From an uncultured Alphaproteobacteria bacterium (GTDB lineage Bacteria > Pseudomonadota > Alphaproteobacteria > Rhizobiales > Aestuariivirgaceae), in NCBI GenBank assembly GCA_937873445.1, contig CALMWF010000039.1, positions 91,481 through 155,480 on the forward strand: a stretch of DNA of 64,000 nt, given 5' to 3'. Of this stretch, positions 8,094 through 16,708 are shown piece after piece. The stretch's first letter is position 1, and each line of letters starts with the position of its first letter. Both the position numbers and the translations under genes were made by a program. The notes beneath the pieces are model-generated. The model was given only the letters and a program-made list of their open reading frames with translations, did no database searches and was not told the origin of the DNA.

Positions 8094-9062
8094 TCAATTT
8101 TCCCCCGCGAAGCGTGCCGTCGCCCGCAGCAGGGCATCGGCAATGCCCGGCTCCACCGAGGCATGGCCCGCATCCGGCACCACCGCATAGCTGGCAGCGG
8201 GCCAGGCCCGGTGCAGGTCAAAGGCCGACATGGCGGGGCAGACCACATCATAGCGGCCCTGCACGATGGCGCCGGGAATGTCGCGGAGGCGATGGGCATT
8301 GGCGAGCAACTGGCCGTCGTCGCTGAAAAAGCCGCGATTGATGAAGTAGTGACACTCGATGCGTGCGAAGGCGAGGGCGAAGCGGGCGTCGGCAAAGGCC
8401 TGGTCGCGCTTGGGGTCGGGCAGCAGCGACGAGGTCTGGGCCTCCCACACCGACCAGGCCCTGGCGGCGCGCAACTGTTCAGCCGGATCGGGGCCGGTGA
8501 GGCGCCGGTGATAGGCCGCCACCAGATCGTGACGCTCGGCCTGCGGAATGACCGCGAGATAGTCTTCCCAGGCTTCGGGAAACAGCGCCCCCGCCCCCTC
8601 CTGATAAAACCAGCGGATTTCCTTTTCCCGCAGCAGGAAAATGCCGCGCACGATGAGTTCGGTCACCCGTTCGGGGTGGGCTTCGGCATAGGCCAACGCC
8701 AGCGTTGATCCCCAGGAACCGCCAAACACTTGCCAGCGCGCCAGCCCCAGATGCTGGCGCAGGCGCTCCATGTCGGCCACCAGATCCCAGGTGGTGTTTT
8801 CGGCCAGTTCCGCATGCGGCGTGGACTGGCCGCAGCCGCGCTGGTCAAACAGCACCATGCGGTAGCGGGCAGGATCGTGAAAGCGGCGCAGAACGGGGAT
8901 AATGCCGCCGCCCGGCCCGCCATGCAGGATGACCACCGGCTTGCCCTGGGGGTTGCCGCATTGCTCGTAATGGATTTCGTGGCGGGCGGAAACCCGCAGC
9001 CTGCCTGTGTCATAGGGCAGGCGTTCCGGAAATAATTGCCGCATTTTCTGGGTTCCGTTCAT
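8094..9062 (-). CDS. pip: Prolyl aminopeptidase (proline iminopeptidase), S33 family
   Basis: A 322-residue alpha/beta hydrolase that removes N-terminal proline from peptides. The family signature is clear: start RQLFPERLPYDTGRL, oxyanion strand VVILHGGPGGG, DQRGCGQS, nucleophile elbow GGSWGSTLAL (Ser), a C-terminal catalytic Asp region (GRYDVVCP) and His in DAGHAS. The ATG at 9062 is chosen because GGGAGAGG precedes it by a good distance. The upstream in-frame extension has no family match. It is divergent from the response regulator gene, with 89 bases between starts. Confidence 0.95.
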   Translation of the reverse strand: MNGTQKMRQLFPERLPYDTGRLRVSARHEIHYEQCGNPQGKPVVILHGGPGGGIIPVLRRFHDPARYRMVLFDQRGCGQSTPHAELAENTTWDLVADMERLRQHLGLARWQVFGGSWGSTLALAYAEAHPERVTELIVRGIFLLREKEIRWFYQEGAGALFPEAWEDYLAVIPQAERHDLVAAYHRRLTGPDPAEQLRAARAWSVWEAQTSSLLPDPKRDQAFADARFALAFARIECHYFINRGFFSDDGQLLANAHRLRDIPGAIVQGRYDVVCPAMSAFDLHRAWPAASYAVVPDAGHASVEPGIADALLRATARFAGEN

Positions 9063-9151
9063 CAATCCTCTCCCGCCTGCAATCAAACCTTGGCGAAAGT
9101 GTAACATGAGGCTAGATTTTTGACAGGTGGAGTTCAGGTGGTGAGGACGGC

Positions 9152-9799
9152 ATGGCAGAACGGCGGGTTTTGATCGTGGATGACCACCCCCTGTTCCGTG
9201 ATGCGTTGAAGGCGTCGCTGTCTTCAACCTTCAAGCCCGATCGGATCAGCGAGGCAGGCAGCCTCGACCAGTTGAACGGGCTTCTCGAACAGGACGCCGA
9301 CTATGATCTGGTGCTGCTTGATCTGAAAATGCCGGGGGTGCAGGGCCTGTCGGGCCTGGTTTATCTGCGCGCCCAGTTTCCCGCCGTCCCGGTGGTCATC
9401 GTCTCGGGCACCGAGGACGCCGCCGTCATCCGCCGTGCTCTGGATCTCGGCGCTTCGGGCTACATTCCCAAGTCAACTCCGGCCGATCAGATCCGCAAGG
9501 CGGTGACCATGGTGCTGGAGGGCGATGTCTGGGCGCCGGAGGCGGCTGCCTCCGCCTCGGACCGTGACCGCGAGAATGACGAACTGGCCCGCCGCATTGC
9601 CACGCTGACGCCGCAGCAGGTGCGGGTGCTGATGATGCTGCGCGAAGGCCTGCTCAACAAGCAGATTGCCTACAAGCTCAATGTGTCTGAAGCCACCATC
9701 AAGGCTCATGTCTCGGCCATTCTGCAAAAGCTCGATGTTGACAGCCGCACTCAGGCAGTGATTGCCGCCGGCCGCATTGACGGCGAGGCCGCCGGTTAG
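9152..9799 (+). CDS. NarL/FixJ-family response regulator, CrbR/ErdR-like
   Basis: A 215-residue response regulator. The receiver domain (residues 4-120) has the acidic pair DD, the phospho-acceptor Asp near residue 56 (LVLLDLKMPG), a Ser/Thr-type switch (VSGTE) and Lys in YIPKS. A LuxR-type HTH lies at about 150-210 (LTPQQVRVL...NKQIAYKLNVSEATIKAHV). A good ribosome site, GGTGGTGAGG, precedes the ATG. It lies tail to tail with the SSS-domain hybrid kinase, and their stops overlap by 4 bases. NarL-type regulators paired with such kinases are CrbR (Vibrio, Pseudomonas) and ErdR, which activate acetate and acs genes. Assignment to that subfamily is inferred from context. Confidence 0.85.
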   Translation: MAERRVLIVDDHPLFRDALKASLSSTFKPDRISEAGSLDQLNGLLEQDADYDLVLLDLKMPGVQGLSGLVYLRAQFPAVPVVIVSGTEDAAVIRRALDLGASGYIPKSTPADQIRKAVTMVLEGDVWAPEAAASASDRDRENDELARRIATLTPQQVRVLMMLREGLLNKQIAYKLNVSEATIKAHVSAILQKLDVDSRTQAVIAAGRIDGEAAG

Positions 9800-12700
9800 A
9801 CCACTGCCTCGCGCTCGGGGCGCTGGCTGCGCGCTTGCGACAGGATGGCGCGCAGCGCGGCGGGCTTCACCGGCTTGCGCAGATAATGAATGGAAGCGGC
9901 CGCCGCCTGGTCCTGCACCGGTTTTGACTGCTCGGCGGTGATGAGCACAGCAGCCACCTTGCCCCCCAGGCGGCTGCGCAGGCTTTCAATCAGCACAATG
10001 CCGTCTTCGCGGTGAATGTGATAGTCGGCCAGGATGACATCAATGGGGCTTCGCGCCGTCTCGGCCACATGCACCGCTTCCGCCGCGCTGTAGGCCTGTT
10101 CCACCGTCACCCCCCAGCCTTCGAGAAGGGCCGTCATGCCCTCCACGATGGCCGCCTCATTGTCCACCACCAGTGCCGTAAGGCCCGCCAGTGACCGGGT
10201 GGGCGCGCGCGCCGGTGTGGCCGCTGCGGCCTGTGGCTCGGCCACGCCGCGCATGTGCGGCATGGCCACGGCAAATACCGACCCCACATCCACAGTCGAG
10301 CGCACCGTCACCGGATGCTTCAGAACCTTGCTCAGCCGCTCGACAATGGAGAGACCAAGGCCCAGCCCCGGTTCCTCTCCCTTGTCCTGGCCCAGCCGCT
10401 CGAATTCGCGGAACACCAGCTTCAGCTTGTCCGGCGGAATGCCAAGGCCCGTGTCATGCACCTCGGCCACAATCTGCCCGTCGCGGCGGCGGCAGCCCAT
10501 GAGAATGCGGCCCTTCTTGGTGTATTTGATGGCGTTGGACACGAGGTTCTGCAGGATGCGGCGTGTGAGCTTGCGGTCGGAGCGCACCAGCGCCCGGGTT
10601 TTGACGATGGTGAGGGTCAGGCCCTTCTCCGCCGCCATCGGCTTGAACTCGCGCTCCAGCGCGTCAAACAGTTCCTGCAGCGCGAAGGTCTGCGGCTCCG
10701 GCTTCACCGCACCGGCGTCGAGCTTGGAAATGTCCAGAAGCGTGGTGATGATGTCGTCCACCGCCTCCAGCGAGGCATCGACATTGCGGATATATTCCAC
10801 CGTCTGCGGCTTCTTCTCGCGCTCGGCCAGGGACGAGGTAAAAAGCCGCGCTGCGTTGAGCGGCTGCAGAATGTCGTGGCTGGCAGCGGCAATAAAGCGG
10901 GTCTTGGACAGATTGGCGGCTTCGGCCTCGGCCTTGGCCTTCACCAGTTCGTCGTTGAGCTTGGTCAGTTCGGCGGTGCGCTCCATGACGCGCCGCTCCA
11001 GCGTCTCATTGACCTGGCGCAGTTCCTCTGCGGTGCGCACGCTGTCGGTCACATCGCTGAAGGTCAAAACCACGCCGCCGCCGGGCATGCGGTCGGAATG
11101 CAGGTCAATCACCCTGCCGCTTTCCGTCAGCCGCTCGCGGAAGGTCTCATTGTGTTCGGCCAGCCTGAGGCAGCGTTCCGCCACCACCTCGGGTGCAACC
11201 AGTTCCGGCGACAAGGTCCGGCGCAGCAGGGCCGAAACGATTTCATTGAGCGGCACACCCACCCGCGCCAGCTCGTCCGGCAGGCTGAGCAGGGCCCGGT
11301 ACTGGGCATTCCAGCAGATGAGCGACAGGTCGCGGTCAAGCACCGCTATGCCCTGAGGCACATTGTCGATGGCCGATTGCAGAAGGTCGCGGTTGTATTG
11401 AATGGCCGCCGAGGCATCGTCGAGCAGTTGCAGGGCGTTGCGCGAACCCTTGGAATGGCGCTCCATCAGCAGCGCCATGACCAGACGTGATGACGCCGCC
11501 CCCACCGCCGAGGCCAGCAGATGTTCGCCGAAGCGCAGCACCCGCACATCGGCCTCCTGCATCGGGTCATCATCAATGCCGCGTTCCGCCGCCATGCCGG
11601 CAAAGGCAGCCCGCGTCCGTTCCGGCCCGAGATAGCGGGCCACCATCTCCTCCACCTGGCCGTTGGTGATGGTGGAACGCCAGATGCGGAAGCCCGTGCC
11701 CGCCGAGCCGGGCGCGTCCTGGGCGGAAAAGGCATGGGCCTGCAACAGTTCAATCTGGCTTGGCCGGCGCAGGAACGAGAAGGTGAGGTAGAAAAGCACA
11801 TTCGCCATGAGGCTCCACAGCACGCCATGGGTCAGCGGATGGGCCTCCAGCCCGAACAGATGGCGCGGGCGCAGGCTCATGAGGCCGAAGGGGCCATGGT
11901 CGAGAAGCTGTTGCGGCAGCCAGCCCGACTCCACGAAGGAGGGGATGAGCAGCGTGTAGGCCCAGATGGTGAAGCCTGCGGCAATGCCCGCCATGGCGCC
12001 AAGGGCGGTGGCCCGCTTCCAGATCATGCCGCCGAAGAAGGCCGGCGCGAACTGGGCCACGGCGGCAAAGGACAGAAGCCCCGTCTGGGCCAGTGCCGCC
12101 GACGTGCCCGCCGTCCAGTAATAGGCATAGGCGAGGATCAGAATGCCGGCGATGGTCCAGCGCCGGATCACCAGCAGGGCGCGGCCCATGTCGTCCTGGG
12201 GGGCGCCGGTGAAGCGGTTGCGGGCCAGAAACAGCGGCACGAACAGATTGTTCGACACCATGATGGAAAGGGCAATCGTCTCGACAATGACCATGGCGGT
12301 GGCCGCCGAAACGCCGCCGATATAGGCCACCATGGCCATGACCGTGTTGCCCGCCGCCACCGGCAGGGCCAGAACGAAGGTGTCGGCATCGGCCCCCGAC
12401 GCCATGCCCAGCCCGGCAATGGCAATGGGCACCACGAACAGGTTGATGGCCACCAGATAAAGCGGAAACAGCAGGGCCGCCCGGCGCACGTCAGAGCGCG
12501 AAGTGTTCTCCACCACCAGCACGTGAAACTGGCGCGGCAGCAGGATGATGGCGAACATTGACAGCACCATCATGGTGATGAGGCGGCCATAATCCGGCGG
12601 TGCGGTGAACACCTGGCCAATGTCGCGCCGGGCCACAATGAGATCGAGAAAATGGGACGGCCCCCCGGCCATGCTGAAGGTGACAAACAGGCCCACCACC

Positions 12701-13335
12701 AGAAAGGCCATGAGCTTCACCACGCTTTCCACCGCCACGGCCAGGATCATGCCGTCCTGGTGTTCGGTGGTGTCAATGTGGCGGGTGCCGAACAGAATGG
12801 CGAAGGCGGCCAGCGCCATGGTGACAAGCGCCGCCAGGTTGGAACCCATGGGCCCCGCCGACAGCGCCGAAGCGGTCCAGCCCGAGGCCAGCATCATGGT
12901 TTCCAGCGACGATGACAGCGCCTTGAGCTGGATCGAGATGTAGGGCACCACGCCGAACACCGCGATGACCGTGACCAGCGCCCCCAGCATCTGGTTCTTG
13001 CCGTAGCGGGCGGCAATGAAGTCGGCGATGGAGGCGATGTTCTCGCGCTTGGCAATGGCCACGATGAGGCTGATGAGCCGCCAGCCGAAGATGAACACCA
13101 GAATGGGCCCGAAATAGATGGCAAAGAAGCCGAAACCGGAGCGGCTTGCCTCGCCCACCGAGCCGAAATAGGTCCAGGAGGTGCAATAGACCCCGAGCGA
13201 CAGGGCATAGATGATGGGGCGCGCGCCGCGTGCGCCTTGCCCGGCCGCGCTCGCCCGGTCGCCCCAGGTGGCCACGGCAAACAGCAGGCCGACATAGCCG
13301 AGCCCCGCCAGCAGCACACCCCAACTCACCAGCAT
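9796..13335 (-). CDS. Hybrid sensor histidine kinase with N-terminal SSS transporter domain (CrbS/CbrA-like)
   Basis: 1179 residues. Residues 1 to about 530 form a sodium:solute symporter-like domain with many membrane helices (YALSLGVYCTSWTYFGSVG near the N-terminus). A STAC-like linker and a PAS region (from about 648, AIDNVPQGIAVLDRD) come next. A coiled coil leads to HisKA with phospho-acceptor His near 818 (AASHDILQPL). HATPase has an N-box near 932 (NLVSNAIKY) and GLGLGLSIVERL. A C-terminal receiver domain has Asp near 1102 (ILADYH). This is the layout of CrbS and MxtR, which control acetate utilisation; CbrA is related but lacks the receiver. The kinase may sense a transported carboxylate or its flux. 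Pairing with the adjacent response regulator is inferred from position. Confidence 0.88.
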   Translation of the reverse strand: MLVSWGVLLAGLGYVGLLFAVATWGDRASAAGQGARGARPIIYALSLGVYCTSWTYFGSVGEASRSGFGFFAIYFGPILVFIFGWRLISLIVAIAKRENIASIADFIAARYGKNQMLGALVTVIAVFGVVPYISIQLKALSSSLETMMLASGWTASALSAGPMGSNLAALVTMALAAFAILFGTRHIDTTEHQDGMILAVAVESVVKLMAFLVVGLFVTFSMAGGPSHFLDLIVARRDIGQVFTAPPDYGRLITMMVLSMFAIILLPRQFHVLVVENTSRSDVRRAALLFPLYLVAINLFVVPIAIAGLGMASGADADTFVLALPVAAGNTVMAMVAYIGGVSAATAMVIVETIALSIMVSNNLFVPLFLARNRFTGAPQDDMGRALLVIRRWTIAGILILAYAYYWTAGTSAALAQTGLLSFAAVAQFAPAFFGGMIWKRATALGAMAGIAAGFTIWAYTLLIPSFVESGWLPQQLLDHGPFGLMSLRPRHLFGLEAHPLTHGVLWSLMANVLFYLTFSFLRRPSQIELLQAHAFSAQDAPGSAGTGFRIWRSTITNGQVEEMVARYLGPERTRAAFAGMAAERGIDDDPMQEADVRVLRFGEHLLASAVGAASSRLVMALLMERHSKGSRNALQLLDDASAAIQYNRDLLQSAIDNVPQGIAVLDRDLSLICWNAQYRALLSLPDELARVGVPLNEIVSALLRRTLSPELVAPEVVAERCLRLAEHNETFRERLTESGRVIDLHSDRMPGGGVVLTFSDVTDSVRTAEELRQVNETLERRVMERTAELTKLNDELVKAKAEAEAANLSKTRFIAAASHDILQPLNAARLFTSSLAEREKKPQTVEYIRNVDASLEAVDDIITTLLDISKLDAGAVKPEPQTFALQELFDALEREFKPMAAEKGLTLTIVKTRALVRSDRKLTRRILQNLVSNAIKYTKKGRILMGCRRRDGQIVAEVHDTGLGIPPDKLKLVFREFERLGQDKGEEPGLGLGLSIVERLSKVLKHPVTVRSTVDVGSVFAVAMPHMRGVAEPQAAAATPARAPTRSLAGLTALVVDNEAAIVEGMTALLEGWGVTVEQAYSAAEAVHVAETARSPIDVILADYHIHREDGIVLIESLRSRLGGKVAAVLITAEQSKPVQDQAAAASIHYLRKPVKPAALRAILSQARSQRPEREAVV

Positions 13336-13407
13336 GGCGAAATTCCCCTTGCGTCAGGCCATTTTACCCATGGTCTCCCCCCCGTCCAGCACCAAGATTG
13401 CTGGGCA

Positions 13408-13428
13408 AAAGCCCGTAGTTCGGGCTTT
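13408..13428. promoter_or_regulatory. Short hairpin between the sensor kinase and mscL
   Basis: AAAGCCCG (13408-13415) and CGGGCTTT (13421-13428) form an 8-bp stem with a 5-base loop. It sits between divergent starts, so it is not a normal gene-end terminator. Read on the minus strand it is followed by TGCCC, and on the plus strand by ACAGATT, so neither side has a T tract. It may be a leader hairpin of mscL or of the kinase. Confidence 0.3.
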
Positions 13429-13513
13429 ACAGATTAGACCAATGGATTAAGCAGAGGCGGGGCAAGCGACGAATCTGGTCCCGTAAAACAGAACATAAAC
13501 TTGGGGGTTCTCC

Positions 13514-13924
13514 ATGTGGAAAGAATTCAAGGACTTTGCGTTCAAGGGCAATGCCTTTGATCTCGCCGTCGGCGTGATCATGGGCGGTGCCTTTGGCAAG
13601 ATCGTTGACGGCATCGTCAACATGCTCATCATGCCGGTTGTCGGCGCCATCACCGGTGGCGTGAACTTCGACAACGTCTTCCTGCCGCTGTCTGCGGCGG
13701 TCAATGCGCCGGCCTATGCCGACGCCGTCAAGCAGGGCCCGGTTCTGGGTCTTGGCGCCTTCCTCACCATTCTCATCAACTTCCTGATCCTGGCCTTCAT
13801 CCTGTTCCAGATGGTCAAGGTTTCGAACCGCATGAAGAAGGCCGAGCCGCCGCCGCCGCCGCCCGCTCCGTCCAAGACGGAAGAGCTGCTGACCGAGATC
13901 CGCGACTCGCTGCGCAAGAAGTAA
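13514..13924 (+). CDS. mscL: Large-conductance mechanosensitive channel
   Basis: A 136-residue inner-membrane protein that opens under hypo-osmotic stress. It begins with the amphipathic helix [24 protein letters not shown] and the pore helix [13 protein letters not shown] periplasmic loop and TM2 follow ([24 protein letters not shown], about residues 78-101). The C-terminal helix bundle follows a [19 protein letters not shown] linker. The length is standard. The ATG is preceded by TTGGGGG. A clear terminator follows, so it is probably a single-gene unit. Confidence 0.98.
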   Translation: MWKEFKDFAFKGNAFDLAVGVIMGGAFGKIVDGIVNMLIMPVVGAITGGVNFDNVFLPLSAAVNAPAYADAVKQGPVLGLGAFLTILINFLILAFILFQMVKVSNRMKKAEPPPPPPAPSKTEELLTEIRDSLRKK

Positions 13925-13945
13925 TTCCGGCTCCGGCTGGACGGA

Positions 13946-13976
13946 AAGGCCCGGATGGCGACATCCGGGCCTTTTC
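13946..13976 (+). terminator. Rho-independent terminator of mscL
   Basis: A 12-bp perfect stem, AAGGCCCGGATG (13946-13957) with CATCCGGGCCTT (13962-13973), has a 4-base loop. TTCC follows, so with the stem's last bases the run is TTTT. It starts 22 bases after the mscL stop. Confidence 0.85.
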
Positions 13977-14077
13977 CATGCGGCCAGCACCTGGCGGATG
14001 CCGTCGAAGATGAACTGCACCGCCAGTGCCGCCAGAATGATGCCAGGTGGCCGGGTCACCCCCACTGCCGATGGCCC

Positions 14078-14599
14078 TCATGCGGCCTGTGCGGCTGCAC
14101 TCATCGCGCCGGTCGCTGTCACCAGTCCCCGCGCGCCGGACAGCGCGCCGGCCTTCAGCTCAAGCCCCAGGAAACGGGCGCGATCCACCGGGCCGGGCAG
14201 CACCAGCCCCGATGTCGGCGCCGGCGAAAAGCCGAAGCGCGCGTAATAGGGCAGGTCGCCCACCAGCAGAATGGCGCGATGGCCGAGCACCCGGGCGGTG
14301 TTCAGGGCATGGCGCATGAGCGCTGCCCCCAGGCCCTGGCCCTGCGCCCCGCAGCCTACGGCGAGCGGGCCAAGCAGCAGGGCAGCCCCCGCTGACCCGG
14401 CGCGGATGTGCCACAGCCTCACCGTGGCCAGAAGCCGTTCGGTGTCATCAACGGCGGCAAAGGCCAGCCCCGCCGCCGGCAGCCTGCCCTCGCGCAGGCG
14501 CTCCGACGTTTTGCTCAGGCGGCCCGCGCCGAAGGCGGCATCCAGCAGCGCCTCGCGCGCCGCAACGTCAAAGGGCATTTCATCACGGATCAGGGTCAT
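14078..14599 (-). CDS. GNAT family N-acetyltransferase (YhbS-like)
   Basis: A 173-residue acetyltransferase. The family features are MPFDVAAREALLDAAFG at the start, the acetyl-CoA binding motif around GPLAVGCGAQGQGLGAALM (residues about 78-96), and YYARFGFSPA near the end. The ATG at 14599 is chosen because GGGGAG lies 8 bases upstream. The 42 preceding in-frame codons have no family match. It lies 73 bases downstream of ornithine decarboxylase on the same strand, an arrangement I recall from other Hyphomicrobiales. A polyamine or related amine may be the acceptor, but that is inference. Confidence 0.85.
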   Translation of the reverse strand: MTLIRDEMPFDVAAREALLDAAFGAGRLSKTSERLREGRLPAAGLAFAAVDDTERLLATVRLWHIRAGSAGAALLLGPLAVGCGAQGQGLGAALMRHALNTARVLGHRAILLVGDLPYYARFGFSPAPTSGLVLPGPVDRARFLGLELKAGALSGARGLVTATGAMSAAAQAA

Positions 14600-14672
14600 G
14601 GTGGAAACTCCCCGGCAAAGGTGAGAGGCGGCAGGCCCCGCATGGAGCCTGCCTGGGGTCTGGCAATGACGC

Positions 14673-15809
14673 TCAGATGACGAAGGCCTGAAGCGGCGCA
14701 AAGCCGTTGAAAGCCACCGCCGCATAGGTGGTGGTATAGGCGCCCGTGGCCCCGATCAGCACCTCGTCGCCCACCGTAAGGGTGAGCGGCAGCGGATAGG
14801 GCGTCTTTTCATAGAGCACATCGGCCGAGTCACAGGTTGGCCCCGCCAGAATGCACGGACCCAGCGCATCGCCATCGCGCCCCGTGGTGATGGGATAGCG
14901 GATCGCCTCGTCCATGGTTTCGGCCAGACCACCAAACTTGCCGATGTCGAGATAGACCCAGCGCTGGTTGTCATTGGCGTGCTTCTTCGACACCAGCACC
15001 ACCTCGGCCTTGATCACCCCGGCATTGCCCACCATGCCGCGGCCCGGCTCGATGATGGTTTCCGGCAGCGCATTGCCGAAGTGCCGGGCCAGCGCATCGT
15101 GAATGGCATTGGCATAGCTGTGGGTGCCCGGCACGGCCTTGAGATAGCGGGTGGGAAAACCGCCGCCGAGATTGACCATGGACAGCGTGATGCCCTCCGC
15201 CGCCAGAGCATCGAAAATCGCCTTGGCCTCACCCAGCGCCACATCCCAGGCTTCAAGCCGGGTCTGCTGCGAGCCGACATGGAAGGAAATGCCATAGGCG
15301 GTGAGGCCGAGGGCATGGGCCCGGATCAGCACATCCCTGGCCATGGCGGGGTCGCAGCCGAACTTGCGCGACAGCGGCCATTCCGCCCCCGCGCCATCGG
15401 TGAGAATGCGGCAGAACACCTTGGCGCCGGGCGCGGCACGCGCCACCTTTTCCACTTCCTCGATGCAGTCCACGGCATAGAGCCCAACACCCAGTGCATG
15501 GGCGCGGGCAATGTCGCGCTCCTTCTTGATGGTGTTGCCGAAGGAGATGCGCGAGGCGTCTGCCCCGGCGGCCAGCGCCATTTCAATCTCCGGCACCGAG
15601 GCGGTGTCGAAGCATGACCCCATGTCGGCCAGAAGCTTCAGCACCTCCGGCGCCGGGTTTGCCTTCACCGCATAGAAAATGCGGGTGTCCGGCATGGCAT
15701 GGGTGAAGGCGCGGTAATTGTCGGCAATCACCTCCAGGTCAACGACGAGGCAGGGACCCTCGGGACGGCGCTCGGCAAGGAAGTCGAGAATGCGGGCAGT
15801 GGCGGTCAT
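14673..15809 (-). CDS. odc: Ornithine (or lysine/ornithine) decarboxylase, fold-III PLP enzyme
   Basis: A 378-residue cytosolic enzyme that makes putrescine from ornithine. It is a eukaryotic-type, alanine-racemase-fold ODC. The PLP lysine is in YAVKANPAPEVL (near residue 50). HVGSQQ, NLGGGFPTRY and EPGRGMVG are phosphate-binding segments. CDSADVLYEK carries the catalytic Cys. The ATG at 15809 matches the family start (MTATARILDFL). The open frame continues upstream, but those 94 codons overlap a probable leader RNA. Activity on lysine as well as ornithine is known for some close relatives and cannot be excluded. Confidence 0.9.
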   Translation of the reverse strand: MTATARILDFLAERRPEGPCLVVDLEVIADNYRAFTHAMPDTRIFYAVKANPAPEVLKLLADMGSCFDTASVPEIEMALAAGADASRISFGNTIKKERDIARAHALGVGLYAVDCIEEVEKVARAAPGAKVFCRILTDGAGAEWPLSRKFGCDPAMARDVLIRAHALGLTAYGISFHVGSQQTRLEAWDVALGEAKAIFDALAAEGITLSMVNLGGGFPTRYLKAVPGTHSYANAIHDALARHFGNALPETIIEPGRGMVGNAGVIKAEVVLVSKKHANDNQRWVYLDIGKFGGLAETMDEAIRYPITTGRDGDALGPCILAGPTCDSADVLYEKTPYPLPLTLTVGDEVLIGATGAYTTTYAAVAFNGFAPLQAFVI

Positions 15810-16132
15810 GGCTTCGGTCCTCTGGCGAAAGAGTATCGGGATGAGCCAGCGCTCCTCCGCAGCCCCCGCGCGATGGAAACGCGGAAAACGCGGACGAGAT
15901 AGCTGTTTCGCCTTGGATTGACCGGAAAGCCGGCCGCACATGGGGCGCAAGAACGTGGTGCCTCTCAGTGACCCCGGCCTGTGGAGAACCGGAAGAGACC
16001 AGAAGCCCGCACCGTCGTTGCTTTGGGGAGACCTTAAGGCACGTGCGACTTTGGGCAGCGCGCATATGATGGATTCGCGCGGCGGGTTCAAGAAGAAATC
16101 TGCCCCTGCGGCATTTTTTTCGTTAAGCGGCG
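15810..16132 (-). promoter_or_regulatory. Long leader of ornithine decarboxylase, possible speF-type RNA element
   Basis: These 323 bases between odc and nudK lack a convincing gene. Alphaproteobacterial ornithine decarboxylase genes often carry a conserved structured leader known as the speF motif. The position, length and several GC-rich dyads on the minus strand fit this: CCGG-CTTT-CCGG near 15920-15933, and repeated CGCG pairings near 15866-15893. I cannot align the motif from memory, so the call rests on context. Two in-frame ATGs (one near 15941) could begin a leader peptide. Confidence 0.35.
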
Positions 16133-16708
16133 TTAAGGAAGGGCGGGGCGCTCCGCCCAGGCGTGCTGCAGCAGAATGATGGTCTTGGCATCGACAATGC
16201 CGCCCGTGGCAATGAGTGCATGGGCCTCGGCCAGCGGCATTTCCACCACCTCGATGTCCTCACCCTCATGGGCCACACCACCCCCGGCGGCAATGCGGTC
16301 TTCCGGCCCGTAGCGGGCGGTGAAGAAGTGCAGAAACTCCGTATGCGCCCCCGGCGTGGCAAAGGCCTTGAGCACGAAGGTGAGGTCGTGCACCCGGCAG
16401 CCCAGCTCCTCCAGCGCCTCGCGCCGGGCGCAGGTTTCTGGGTCATCATCATCGAGCAGCCCCGCGCAGGCTTCCAGCAGCGGCTCATGATGCCCGGCAA
16501 AGAAGGCACCGGCCCGCATCTGCCGCACCAGCAGGCACATGCCGCGCGCCGGATCGATGGGCAGCACCACCGCCGCGCCGCCATGGTCAATGACTTCGCG
16601 GATCAGTTCCTCTTCGCTGCCGTCGGCGCGGCGCTGGCGCACCACAACACGATGGACCCTGGACCAGACATGGGCCACCACCTCGGACGACAGGATCCTG
16701 TAGCGCAT
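16133..16708 (-). CDS. nudK: NUDIX hydrolase, GDP-mannose pyrophosphatase (NudK) type
   Basis: A 191-residue Nudix hydrolase. The box reads CAGLLDDDDPETCARREALEELG over about residues 81-103, with the REALEELG catalytic core. This particular form (CAGLLD...) and the later HFFTARY, AGGGVAHEGEDIEV and IVDAKTIILLQ segments match NudK, a homodimeric enzyme that cleaves GDP-mannose and related sugar nucleotides. Its ATG overlaps the stop of glgX-malQ by one base (TGATG), so it is the last cistron of the glycogen operon. A role in cleaving ADP-glucose, like AspP, is a reasonable guess from that position. Confidence 0.85.
   Translation of the reverse strand: MRYRILSSEVVAHVWSRVHRVVVRQRRADGSEEELIREVIDHGGAAVVLPIDPARGMCLLVRQMRAGAFFAGHHEPLLEACAGLLDDDDPETCARREALEELGCRVHDLTFVLKAFATPGAHTEFLHFFTARYGPEDRIAAGGGVAHEGEDIEVVEMPLAEAHALIATGGIVDAKTIILLQHAWAERPALP

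Noticed and set aside
16123..16136. CtrA-like TTAA...TTAA pair
   Set aside because: The spacer is 6 bases, while CtrA sites need 7. The right half is also part of the nudK stop.
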